Origin: Equus caballus
Taxonomy: Eukaryota; Chordata; Mammalia; Perissodactyla; Equidae
Length of the DNA: 64,000 nt
Assembly (NCBI RefSeq): GCF_041296265.1
Contig: NC_091695.1
Span: 35,793,001 to 35,857,000 of the forward strand
Direction of reading: 5' to 3'
Both the position numbers and the translations under genes were made by a program. Every line of letters starts with the position of its first letter. Positions within the stretch are counted from its first letter, which is position 1. Shown in pieces: positions 24,041-36,224 of the stretch. Below the pieces are notes generated by a model. It did no database searches, was not told the DNA's origin, and saw nothing but the letters and a program-made list of their open reading frames with translations.

Positions 24041-25544
24041 TCTGTTTCCCAACTTTATCTATTCCATGAATCTTTTTAATTTAATTTTCCCTTGGGGATT
24101 GTGCTTTTGCATAATTATTAATTTGGTTTCTATTTCAGTATATAACTTTGATTCATAATTTCTGAGTAGCAGCAAAAGCCAAGCTGGTCATTTCATGATG
24201 ATATGACAAAGTTTTCACGTACAATTCTATTCGTCTTTTGAAATACTCCAAATAACCATCCATTGTCATCTTTGAAGACCCTATGGGTCTGGAGAAACTA
24301 GCACTGGTGACCCAGATATTAGAGATGACCCACCAGATGAACAGGTAGTGTTGGTGGGACTGTTTCTTTTATCCTTCTTTACTATGTTGTTCGTCATTCA
24401 GCAACATTCCTGGCTTTCTTAACCTGATTTTATATACTGCACAAAATTGCAAATTGTCGTGTCCTTAGTAGATCATATTTAGAAGGAGTTTTGGTTAGCT
24501 GTATCCCCACAGTAATATCTCCAACCAAAATTTACATCAATCATTTTTTCTTCTACAAACTGCCTTGGCAGATGGTGAACACACGCAAAAAATTAACCAG
24601 AGAGAGTGAGTATATTCAGAATGTTTTTTTTCTTTTCCTCTAGCTTACCAAATTATAAAATCATACACTTTTAGGATCAATTTTCTCATGAACAAGTGAA
24701 ACAATCCACAACTCCTCACAGTTTTCTGTGAATGATGAGCTACATGGAATACATTTAGTCATGGCTGCCTTTGTTACCAGAATGTTAGTAAGAAAGTGAA
24801 GAATTTTAGTACAATTATTTGATCAAAAGTTTGACTTATTTTCACCAAATTGATCAATTATGTTGTTGTTTCAGGGATGTTGTGCATGAGAGTTTATACT
24901 TTCAAAATGTTTTCATTGAATGTAATGCATCTGGGATAAATAGCTGATAAATTATATTAGCAACAGTCTATTTAAGAGTAAACAGAAAAATTTTGACACT
25001 CATAAAACCATAGCGCAAATGAAACAAAAATCTTTCTCGACATCAAAGCTCATCATAGCTTGATGGTAGTTGTCAACTGACTCAAGTGTACATGAATCGA
25101 AGCAAACTAAATAGAAATCATTTATGTGGTTTGTGTCTGTATGGCTCCAGGTGGTTTAGCTTGCCTGCGCACTAGGTCTGAATCTATACCTGACCAGAGG
25201 TAATGATGTCCGATTGTCTACAGAGCTGATGATGTCTCAGAAATTTCCCCAAATTAACCCGTACAACTCTATCGCACCTGGCATTCCTATTCACGGATAT
25301 AGCCATCATTCATGGTTATCTGTAAGCAGTCAATGATAATAACAGCCAACATCTATTGAAAAATTAATGTGTACCAGATTATGTGCTGAACATTGGCACG
25401 AATTTCCTAATAAAAGCCTCCCATTAACCTTATAGTTTAGAGGCTCTTGTCGTCCTCACTTTGTTAAAAGTAAATCATACCTAGTGTGTTTAAGTGACTA
25501 GGACCAGTTCATAGAGTGAGAGAGTATCAGAACTAAATTTTTTT
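24041..25544. other. Single-copy intergenic sequence
   Basis: AT-rich, with no match to any other part of the window and no plausible coding frame. A faint antisense MIR-like pattern occurs at about 25330-25490 (AACATCTATTGAAAAATTAA, TGTGCTGAACATTGGC). It is probably the original sequence beyond the OR array edge. Confidence 0.45.
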
Positions 25545-28500
25545 TTCCAGTTTTAGTGAGATGTAATTGATATATAACGTTGCATAAGTTTAAGGTGTAC
25601 AACACAATGATTTGATATATGTAAATATCGTAAAATGATTACCACAATAAGATTAGTTAACATCCGTCACCCCACATAGTCACAGTATTCTTCCCTGTGA
25701 TGAGAACTTTTGTGATCTATTCTCTTAGCACTTTCAAATATACAATACAATATTGTTAACCAAGTCATCTTGCTGTATGTTATATTGTCAGAAATTATTT
25801 GTCTTATAACTGGAGATATGTACCTTTAGGCCACATTCACTCAATTCCCCCACTTTCTACCCTCTGCGTCTGGCAACCACAAATCTTATCTTTGCTTCTA
25901 TGAGGTTATTTTTTTTAATACTCCACATTCAAATAGATCATATGGTACTTGTCTTTCTCTGTCTGATTAATCTCAGCACAATTCCTTCAATGTCTATCCA
26001 GATTGTTGCAAATGCCAGGATTTCCTTCTTTTTTATGCCTGAATAATATTCTCTTATTATACATATTATTTATGTTACTTATACATAATTATACATACAC
26101 ATGTTGTTTATATTATTTTTACATTTATTATATGATTTCTTTGTCCATTCATCTGTTGATGGACACTTAGAGTGTATCCACGTCCTGGCTATTATAGATA
26201 ATACTGCATTGAACATGGGAGTTCAGGTATCTTTTTGGGACAGTGATTTCATTTCCGTTGGATATATACCCAGGATGGAATTGCTGGATCATATGATAGG
26301 TTTATTTTTAATTTTTTGAGGAAAATCCACATTATTTTCCACAGTAGCTATACTAGTTTACATTCTCACAGCAGTTCATACGGTTCCTTTTTCTCCACAT
26401 TCTTACCTGTAGTTTTATCTCTTGTCTTTTTTGATGATAGCCACTCTAACAGATGTGAGTTGATATCTTATTGTGGTTTTGATTTCAATTCCTTGATGAT
26501 TAGTGATGCTGAACACATTTTCACATATCTGTTGTTAGTTTGGATGTCTTCTTCATAAAAATATCTATTCAGGTCCTATACCAAAATTTTAATTGGATTA
26601 TTTATTTGCTGTTGAATTGTATGAGTTCCTTATGCATTGTGGATATTAACCCCTTATGAGATACGTGATTACAAATATTTTCTCCCATTCTGTAGATTAC
26701 CTTTTCATTAGCTTATCGTTTCTTTTGCTGTGCAGATGTTTTTTTATTTTGATATAATCCTTCTTGATTATTTTTAATTTTTTTGCTTGTGCTTTAGGCG
26801 TAATATTGAAAAAAGTCTTTTCCAATACATGATCAGAAGAATTTTCTCTATGTTTTCTTCTAGAAGTTTTATGGTTACTGGTCTGACATTTAAGTCTTTA
26901 ATTCTTTTTGAGTTTATTTTTGTGAGTGGTGTAAGATTGGTGTCTAGTTTCATTGTGTGCATGTGAATATCCAATTTTCCCAAACCCATTTATTGAAGAG
27001 ACTGTATTTTTTCCATTGAGTATTTCATGCTCTCTTTTCAAATGTTAGTTGATCATATACCCACAGTTTTATTTCCGGGCTCTTGATTCTGTTCCATTGG
27101 TCTAAGTGTCTGTTTCTATGCTAGTACCATACTGCTTTGATTACTATGGCTTTGTAATATAGTTTGAAATCAGGAAGCGTAATGCCTCTTTGACAGCTTT
27201 ATTCTTCTTTCTCAGGATTGCTTTGTCTGTTCAGGGCCTTTTGTATTTCCACAAAAATTTTAGGATTGTATGTTCTATTTCTGTGAAAAATGTCACTGGA
27301 ATCTTGGTAGAGACTGCATTGAATATATCGATGGCTTTGGGTAGTATGGATATTTTAATAATATTAATTCTTCAAATCCATGAACATGGGATACCTTTCC
27401 ATTACTTGTGTCTTTTTCAATTTCTTTTGTCAATGTCTTATAGTGTTCAGTGAAGAGAACTTTAACCTTCTTGGTTAAATTTATTGCTAAGTATTTTGTT
27501 TTTTGATGCTGTCGTGAATGAGATTATCTTATTTATTTCTTTTTCAGACAATTTGTGTTAATATCTAGAATGCTTAGTTTGTATCCTGCAACTTTACTAA
27601 ATTGATGGATTAGATCTAACAGGTTTTCGGTGAAGTTTTTATGATTTTCTGTAGGTAAAATCATGTCATCTGCTTATAGACACAATTTCAATTCTTTATT
27701 TCCAATTCTGATGACTTTTATTATTATTTTTTGACCCAGTTGCACTGGCTCTGACCAAGTACTATCTTGAATAGGAATCTTGAGAATGGCCAACTTTGTC
27801 TTCTTCCTGATCTTAGAAAAATGCTTTTGATCATTCACTATTTAGTATGATGTTAGATGTTGGCTTGTTGATAGGGCCTTAATTATGTTGCATTTAGTTC
27901 CTTGTATACCTAATTTATTGAGAGTTTTTATCGTTTAGTATTTTTTGAGAATTTTGAAATCTGTATTCATCAGGAATATTGGCCTGTAGTTTTCTTTTCT
28001 TGCAGTGTCCTTATCTGGCTTTGGTGTCAGTGCTGGTCTTATAAGTGAATTTAGAAGTGGTTCTTCATCTTCAGTTTTTTGGAAGAGTTTGAGAAAGACT
28101 GGTCTTAATTCTTCTTTAAATATTTGACAGACTCACCATAAAACCATCTGGTCCTGGGTTTTTCTTTGTTGGGAGGCTGTTGATTAATAATTCAATCTCC
28201 TTAATTGTTATTTGTCTGTTCAGATTTTCTGTTTCTTCCTGATTCAGTTTTTCTAGGTTGTATGTTTCTTGTAATTTATCTATGTCTTCTAGGTTGTTTA
28301 GCTTGCTGAAGAAACCATAGGACAAGAGAGTATTCTTGGTGTGGCACTGTGCCAGCAGGGTGAGGGGCAATGGAGTCAGAGTATGGCTTCTCCTTTACCC
28401 TTTTAATGTGGTTCTTCTTGTTCTCTGTGGTTAGTGGAGGTGCTTCAGCCTCATCCTCATGTTTTAGGATTTTTGCAATGATGTCCTGTCTGTGAATAGT

Positions 28501-28570
28501 TGGTAATTGTTCTTATGAGGGTTACCAAAGTCAGGAATGACCTATTTTGCCATCTTGATGATGCCACTCA
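25545..28570 (-). mobile_element. Antisense L1 with central deletion
   Basis: The 3' UTR starts near 25545 (AAGGTGTACAACACAATGAT). The ORF2 end follows with CCATTCATCTGTTGATGGAC at about 26145. ORF2 continues to about 28320, where the reverse strand reads [23 protein letters not shown] and KKNPGPDGF, the L1 reverse-transcriptase entry region. After 28320 comes about 250 bp ending in CTATTTTGCCATCTTGATGA. Its complement resembles the AAGATGG start of mammalian L1 5' UTRs, so the element may retain its 5' end with ORF1 and the ORF2 start missing. Frames are broken. Confidence 0.8.
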
Positions 28571-29130
28571 GAACAGAAACTCTAAAGTCTGAACCCTAAC
28601 CACAGTACTATGCTATTTCCTAAGTTGAAAAATATCCTACATTTGAGACAATATTTGATTGTAATTGTGAGTTTTACTAGCCTCCTTTTAAGACTGGCTC
28701 CTATGAAGACTTCCCTAAGAAGACATTTCATAACTTTATTAGCATACATGCTGTACACCAAGAAAATATCAGGATTATAAATTATGATACAATTATCCAG
28801 GCCATTTTGAAGATATTATATTAAATATATTGGTAAAAAGGTTTGAGAAGTTATTATAAACAGGATAATTTTTCGTATAGGTGAAAGAAGAAATTTTTAA
28901 AAATCTATCTAGATGACTGTCTGGGAAAGAAGAGCTATTACAAGTTTATTCTGGAATGATGCCACTTATGCTTTACTATTATAAAGCCACAATTATATTT
29001 TTAATTATTAAAAGTCTTTTAAAAATTGATTTTAGTCAATGATGTCTATCATAGATAATTCACTGAATTTCTATTGCTTTTTAAAAAGTTCTCTATCAAC
29101 TTTTTAAATATTATTTATTTATTTATTTAT
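28571..29130. other. Intergenic sequence, left flank of OR5AN-like pseudogene
   Basis: AT-rich with no recognisable gene. It ends in a (TTTA)n run at 29111-29133 that serves as the tail of the following SINE. Confidence 0.5.
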
Positions 29131-29315
29131 TTTTGAGAAAGATTGGCCTTGTGCTAACATCCGTGGCCATCTTCCTCTACTTTATCTGTGGAACACCTGC
29201 CACAGCATTGCTTAATAAGCAGTGCACAGGTCCTTGCCTGAGATCTGACCTAGGAAACTCCGAGCCGGTGAAGTGGAGAGTGAAAGCTTAACCACTATGC
29301 CACCAGGCCAGCCCC
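29131..29315 (-). mobile_element. ERE SINE
   Basis: A reverse-strand ERE with GAGAAAGATTGGCCTTGTGC at its 3' side and GCTTAACCACTATGCCACCA then GGCCAGCCCC at its 5' side. It lies about 240 bp before the OR5AN-like pseudogene start. Confidence 0.93.
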
Positions 29316-29544
29316 AGATCTCTTGTAATTTTCTTGAGACCTCATGAAGTAATTGAGAACCTGAAACACTGAGAAGGTATTTCTTGACAATTGGAGAAGA
29401 AAACTGGGGTCTTTCCACCAGGACAAGAAAGTGTTTTCCCTTTTTCAGTGCTCAATGAACGAAAAGAAATGGCATCTATGAGCATTGTAATGCTATTGTT
29501 TCGCCTGCGTCTGCAATCCATTCTTTTGTCTCTTTTCTGATTTT

Positions 29545-29546
29545 AG
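29545..29546 (+). promoter_or_regulatory. Relic splice acceptor of OR5AN-like pseudogene
   Basis: TTTTGTCTCTTTTCTGATTT runs into TAG, 13 bp before the ATG. This is the normal position for an OR coding-exon acceptor. Confidence 0.5.
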
Positions 29547-29559
29547 GAGCACGAAGCCA

Positions 29560-30474
29560 ATGGTTTGGGGAGGAAATATTACAGATATCACCCATTTCAT
29601 CCTCTTGAGATTCTCGTATTTCTCCAGAATCATAGGAGTGCTCTTTGCTGTATTCCTGTTGATCTACATTATGACTCTGACTTGGAACCCGTGCCTCCTC
29701 ATCTTAATAAGGATAGATTACCCACATCCACACATCCATGAACTTCTTCCTCAGTTATCTTTCTCTCATTGATATCTGCTATGTGACCTCCACAGTCCCC
29801 AAGATGCTCTCCAATTTCTTCCAGGAACAGAAAGGTATCACCTTTGTGGGTTGTATTATTTAGGACTTTGTCTCAACCATGGGACTGAGTGAGTCTTGTC
29901 TCATGACAGCCATGTTTTATGACTGATATGTTGCCATTTGTAACCTACTTCTCTAGTCATCCATCATATCACCAACCCTCTGTGTTCAGATAGTGCTTGT
30001 GTCCTATATGGTTGGACTCTCTTGTTCTATATCCAAATTATGTGTCATGCTTCAATCCTACTTCTGTGGGCCTGACGTCATCAACCACTTCTTCTGTGAC
30101 ATGCCCCAACTGTTAGTCCTGTTCTGCTCTGACACTTTCTCTGTAGAACTCATGATTGCTATATTTACAATGATCTTTGGGATAATGTCTTAGTTATTAT
30201 GATATCCTATGGCTATATTATCACTTTAGCTAAAGGCAAGTTCAAAGGTTTCAACCCCTGTGCTTCTCACTTGACAGCAGTGACCCTCTTGTGTACCTCA
30301 GGTAGATTTGTCTACTTGAGTTCCAGTTGTGGTGGTTCCTCCAGCTTTGACAGTTTCACATCAGTCTTCTACACTGTGGTGATTCCCATGTTGAATCCCT
30401 TGATTTACAGTCTGAGGAACAAGGAAATCAAAGGTGCCTTGAAGATGTTGCAAAATAAGTTAGAGTATTGCTGA
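29560..30474 (+). pseudogene. OR5AN-like olfactory receptor pseudogene
   Basis: The N-terminus GGNITDITHFILLRFSYFSR matches my memory of human OR5AN1 (GGNITEITYFILLGFSDFPR). So do [38 protein letters not shown] and the closing [22 protein letters not shown]5AN1 and its mouse relatives are described muscone receptors. Damage seen here: a frameshift near 29720-29740 after ILIRIDY; a stop in the CIIQ region near 29860; the DRY arginine turned into a stop (TATGACTGATATG near 29920); a further stop near 29955; another near 30190; and loss of codons before KAFN, which reads KGFN. It is clearly dead. It differs from the four-copy subfamily throughout and has its own flanks, so it is a neighbour rather than an array member. 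Confidence 0.9.
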
Positions 30475-31874
30475 GGTCACAGATTATGAGATTTCTGACC
30501 AATTTGTCTTGTCAGAATCACTTTCACCCACAGCAATATGCACACTAATACACTATAACAAAATTCATACTATCTTTGGACAAAGAAGGCTTGTTTGACC
30601 CAGATAATATGCCAAAATGAGCCAATAGCTTACTCAATGCCACACAGACACAATATCTTTAAGTCCTGGAGGTTCATTACTTTCACTCTACATGAGGAGT
30701 GGCCTTATCATTTATTAATCTATCTGCAAGTATTTGTGAAACATCAGGGTTTAGAAACGTTTTGCTTCTTCTTGCTTCTGAGATTAAGCTCTGTCCAATT
30801 GCAAGCTTCTGACCTTAAAGGAGAGATAATTGACAGAGGTCCCCAGGAGTGTACAAACCTTGTCTGCCAAATATTTTGATGTAGCATTATCCAGACATCA
30901 TGGTGACAAATGCTTGTTCTGTGTTTCTGACCAGAGTGGGAATGAACACAGAGTGGTAATGTGCCTTTGGACAGAAACAAAGCTATGCTATTGGCCTGAT
31001 TGTGTCTCCTGGGGAGACCAGTCTGAGACAGCTAATGTCTAATGTCTATCTAAGGTCTCTTCAATGCTAATCATCTAATAAATTTTTAGTCACATCCTAG
31101 TCTCCATAGTTGTAGCCTAAGGAGGGAAGAGGTGATTTGAATCATATAAAGAATGGAATGAAGTATTGGCTCCCTTCACTGCCATTTATTTATGAGTCTG
31201 ATGAGTTAATTTCCTGCATCTATTGTCCAGTGGGGATTTCTGATTGGAGATGATATTCAAAATCCATGTCACAGCCAATAGCAGCTTCTGATATTGTGGG
31301 ACTCAAACATCTCTTTCTCTCCCCCATCAAATCTGGAAAACTTTACCCTTGGTTCACATAGCCAATGGGATGGCACTGCCCAATCATTTCTGGTATTTCA
31401 AGCTTCTGAACATCTTTTCTGTGAGAAGTCTTCTGTGAGAGTTCATTGTAATAATAGAGTTATTGAATATTCAATACTGCAGGAGCAAAGAACAAATATG
31501 AAAAGCTGGTATACATTATTTCTTATTGTTCATGTTGAACACATTTTATGTCTTAGAGATTTATGGTTGTTTGGGGTGATATAATAGATGGAATAGAATG
31601 GTTTAAATTACTTTAATGCTCATATTTTCCAGGAAACCTCAAGGGCCAGGAAAGGAAATAGATAGTGGAAGAGGCAGGGTTCTCAAGTCTGGCCAGTTTT
31701 TCTTGTCTGAAGTAAGACATAAAGTGCAGTCCTTGTGTGCTGGTTAAAAAAAAGAACAAAATGTATAGCAACACTGACTATTGATTTGTGAGATTACTCA
31801 GACCAAACTAACTAGTATCAAACAGATGTCTTTACATTTACATATTACCCTTGGAGATTCATTGGATCCCTTTT
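30475..31874. other. 3' flank of OR5AN-like pseudogene, single copy
   Basis: No second copy is in the window and no gene was recognised. An AATAAA at 31077-31082 could be the old polyA signal, about 600 bp after the stop. Several 60-96 codon frames here show no family resemblance. Confidence 0.45.
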
Positions 31875-34800
31875 TTCTTTTTGCTTCTTTATTTTTTATT
31901 GAGGTAACATTGATTAATAACATTATAACAGTTTCAGAGGTACATGACTATATTTCGGTTTCTGTGTAAATTACATAATGTTCACCACCCAAAGATTAAT
32001 TACAATCTGTCCCCATATACACACCCTTTAACTCTTTTCACTATTTCCCTCCATCATATCCCCTCTGATACCCACAAATCTAATCTCTATCTCTCTGTAT
32101 TTTTTGTTGCTGTTATTGTTTTTATCTTCTACCTATGAATGAAATCATATGATATTTGGCTTTCTCTGTTGGACATACTTAACTTACGTTATACCCTTAA
32201 GGTCCACCCATGTTGTCACAAATAACAGGATTTCATTTTTTTTTTATGAGTGAGTAGGATTCCATTGTGTGTATATACCACATCTTTTTTATCCATTCAT
32301 CCATTGATGGGCAGTTGGGTTCTTCTACATCTTGGCTACTGTGAATAATGCTGTGGTGCACAAAGGGATGCATAAATCTCTTTGAATTGCTGATTTCGAA
32401 TTCTCTGGATAAATACCCAGTAGTGGAATAGCTGGATCATATGGTATTTCTATTTTTAATTTTTTTGAGAAATCTCAATACTGTTTTCCATAGTTGCTGT
32501 AGCAGTTTGCATTCCCATTGACAGTGTATGAGGGTTCCCTTTTCTCCACATCCTCTCCAACACTTGTTATTTATTATCCTGTTAATTGTGGCCATTGTGA
32601 CAGGTGTGAGGTGATATCTCAGTGAAGTTTTGACTTGCATTTCTCTAAAAATTATTGATGTTGAATATCTTCTCAAGTGCCTGTTGGCCGTATGTATATC
32701 TTCTTTGGAAAATTTTTTCCTATCTTCTGCCTATTATTTGATTGGGTTGTTCATTTTTTGTTGTTGAATTGTATGAGTTCTTTTTATATTTTGGAAATTA
32801 ACCTCTTGGTGGATATATGATCTATAAATCTTTTCGCCAGCTGGTAGGTGGATTTTTTTCCTTTTGTTGGTGGTTTCCTTGGCTTTGCATGAGTTTTTTG
32901 GTTTGAAGTAGTCCCATTTGTTTATGTTTTCTTTTGTTTCCCTTGACTGAGAAGACATGATATTCAAGAAGATACTGCTAAGACCAGTGTCAAAAGGTGT
33001 ACTGCCTATGTTTTATCCAAAGAGTTTTATGGTTTCAGGTCTTCTATTCAAGGCTTTAACCCATTTTGTGTTAATTTTTCTGTAGGGTGTAAGAAGATCT
33101 ACTTTCATTCTTTTGCACATGGCTATCCAGTTTTCTCTACAGTATTTATTGAAGAGACTTTCTTTTCTCCATTGTATGTTCTTGGCTCCATTTTCAAAGA
33201 TTAGCTATACATAGATATGTGGTTTAATTTCTAGGCTCTCAATTCAGTTTCATTGATCTGAGTGTCTATTTTTGTGCCATAACCATGCTGTTTTGATTAC
33301 TATAGCTTTACAGTATATTTTGAATTCAGGGAGTGTGATTTTTCAGCTTTTTTCATTTTGCTCAGGATTGCTTTAGTTATTCAGGGTCTTTTGTTGTTTC
33401 ATATAAATGTTAAGCTTCTTTCTTCTGTTTTTGTGAATAATGTCATTGGGTTCAGATTGAGATTCCATTGAATCTGTAGGTTGGTTTAGGTAATATGGAC
33501 ATTTTAACTACGTCTATTCTTCCACTGCAAGAGCATGGAATATCTTTCCATTTTTTTATATTTTCTTTGATTTCTTTTAATAATGTCTTAGAATGTTTGG
33601 TGTATAGCTCTTTCACCTCCTTGGTTAAATTTATTCCAAGATATTTTATTCTTTTTGTTGTGGTCGTAAAAGGTATTGTATTTTTGAGTTCTTATTCTGC
33701 TAGTTCATTAATGTAGATAAATGAAACTGATTTTTATAAGTTGATTTTGTACCCTGCAACTGTGCTGTAGTTGTTCCTTATTTCTAATAGTTTTCAGGTG
33801 GATTCGTTAGGTTTTCTATAATGGGATCATGCCATCTGCAAACAGAGAGAGTTTCTCTTCTTCTTTTCCTATTTGGATACCTTTTATTTCTTTTTCTTGC
33901 CTAATTGCTCTGGCCCAAACCTCCAGTTCTATGTTGAAAAGGAGTGGTGAGAGTGGGCACCCTTGTCTTGTTCCTCTTCTCAAGGGATGGCTTTCAGTTT
34001 TTAACCATTAAGTTTGATGTTGGCTGTGGGTTTGTCACATAAGACCTTTATTGTGTTGAGGTACTTTCCTTCTATACCCATTTTATTGAGAATTTGTATT
34101 GTAAATGGATGTTGGATTTTGTCAAACGCTTTCTCTGCATTTATTGAGATTATCATGTGACTTTTATTCCTCTTTTTGTTAATATGGTGTGATTGATTTG
34201 CAGATGTTGAATCATCCCTGCGTCCCTGGTATAAATCCCACTTGATCCTGGTGTATGACTCTTTTCACGTATTGCTGTATTTGGTCTGGCAATATTTTGT
34301 GGAGGATTTTAGAATCTACGTTCATCAGTGATATTGGCCCATAATTTTCCTTCTTTGTGTTGTCCTTGTCTGATTTTGGTATCAGGGTAATGTTGGCCTC
34401 ATAGAATGAGTTGGGAAGTGCTCCATCTTCTTCAAATATTTGGAATTGTTTGAGAATGGTAGGTATTAAATCTTTGAATATTTGGTAGAATTCTCCAGAG
34501 AAGCCATCTGATCCTGGACTTTTGTTTTTTGAGAGGTTTTTGATTACTGTTTCAATCTCTTTACTTGTGATTACTCTATTCAGATTCTCTATTTCTTATT
34601 GATCCAGTTTTGGGAGGTTGTATGAGTCTAAGAATTTATTCATTTCTTCTAGATTATCCAATTTGTTGACATATAGTTTTTCATAGTATTCTCCTATAAT
34701 CCTTTCCATTTCTGTAATATCCATTGTAATTTCTTCTCTTTCATTTCTAATTTTATTTATTTGAGACTTCTCTCTTTTCCTTAATGAGTCTGGCTGAGGG

Positions 34801-34990
34801 CTTGTCAATTTTGTTTATCTTCTCAAAGAACCAGTTCTTAGTTTTATTGATTCTTTCTACGTTTTTTTTTTTTTTTTTTTGGCCTCTATTTCATCTATTT
34901 CTGCTCTAATTTTTGTTTCTTCCCTCCTTCTGTTGACTTTGTACTTTGTTACTGGGATTGTAATCTCCTGTAACTTCAAGTTTGATTTCT
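31875..34990 (-). mobile_element. Antisense L1, 3' two-thirds of ORF2 plus 3' UTR
   Basis: The 3' end starts at about 31875 (TTTATTGAGGTAACATTGA). The terminal ORF2 region carries CCATTCATCCATTGATGGGC at about 32295. ORF2 is then readable on the reverse strand up to about 34990, including the reverse-transcriptase neighbourhood at about 33930-34560. It resembles the young L1 fragment at 43576 in its 3' UTR (TGTTCACCACCCAAAGATTA), so it probably belongs to the same lineage. All frames are interrupted. Confidence 0.87.
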
Positions 34991-36224
34991 AGAGGGTTGT
35001 TATTCTCTTTCTCTTCTTCCGTGTTACTTAGTTCTTCATGGTAACTGATTCTTTGCTGGCACATTTGTGGTAGTAACCACATTTCCTATTGGGTATGGGT
35101 TTGGTTACTTTGGTTCTGAGTTGCTTTTGTTTGTATTTGATACCCTGCACTTTCCACCCTCTACTACCTCTGCTGGTGGTGTAGTCAGTGCCCTCCTTGT
35201 GCTACTTTAGCCTCTGAGGTTGCTAGTGACTTGCTGCTTATGATGTCAGTGCAGTCTCAGGTGTCACCAGTGGGGTCACCAGGCTTCATACACTTCTGCT
35301 GCTTCTGGGGTCTCCTGGGTGTCATGCTTCTCCACTGCTTCTCCTTGGGCTCTCCATGGGAGAGGATACTGCTGCATTATATACCATCTACACTGCTGCT
35401 CCAAGGTTGTCTAGGGTTACTGTTTGCACCAATGCCTGGGTGCTGGGTTCATGAGTGTCACTGTCACTTCTGGGGCCTCTGGTACTTGAAGATTGTATGC
35501 AGCCCCTGCTGCTGGTGGACCTGATATTGGGGGTTCTGCCACTGGGGGCTGGGTAACTAGTTCCATTGTATTTCCTGAAGCCTCTGGTTACAGGTTCCAC
35601 CTGCCACCACTGGGGGTTTGGAGGGGCTAAGCAGAGAGAGGTTGTTGCTTGTGCAGCCTCTGGTTTCTAGAGCTAGTTGGTTTGTTTTGCAAACTGAGGT
35701 TAGGGTCCCCTGCCCTACCTGGGAAAATATGAGTTTTGTATACTGCTCCCAATGTTGGAAAGACCTGTCCAATGCAGGTAGAGGGGGAGGGATCTGCTGA
35801 GAGACAGGCAGGGAGCAAGCTGCCCCTGTTTTCTCTGTCCCCCAGTGACCACTTACAGACACGTGGGGCAGATCCACTTGGGGACAGGCGGGGACACCTA
35901 TTGGTTTTGCTCCTGCCATGACCATTCACAGTTACATGAGCTCCAGTGCCTGCTGTTTCTGTTTCCGTTGTGTCTGCCCAGAGTTATGTAAGTCATGGCA
36001 CCTACTGTTTCCACTCACATGACAGTAGTGATGTATGGCACCTGCTTTTCTGCTCTTGAAGCAACTGCTTGCAGGCACATACACTGGTGTGAGGATCTAC
36101 ACCCTGGATAACTGCTGTTGGAGGAGGTGGAGGGGGCTGCTCCCCTAGTTCCACTGCACCCTGGGGGTCCATTCCACCCACCTTCAGATATATATGCGTG
36201 GATCTCTTATGTGTCTTGTTGTGC
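34991..36224. other. GC-richer tract of unknown identity
   Basis: This 1.2-kb stretch is visibly richer in G and C than its surroundings. It is built from recurring CTGCTG, CTGGGG and CCACTGGGG words, with open frames on both strands (for example 35231-35524 forward and 35557-35925 reverse). It follows directly on the antisense ORF2 of the preceding L1 and ends at the duplication breakpoint at 36225. The simplest reading is the 5' UTR of that L1 after loss of ORF1. I cannot confirm that, and an unrelated repeat is possible. No protein family was recognised. Confidence 0.35.

Noticed and set aside
28116-28370. Reverse-strand 84-codon frame
   Set aside because: Part of L1 ORF2 (reverse-transcriptase entry region), annotated with the L1.
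35231-35925. Overlapping 97-122 codon frames in the GC-richer tract
   Set aside because: Open frames on both strands of a GC-rich repeat-like sequence are expected by composition; no start context, splice pattern or family was seen.
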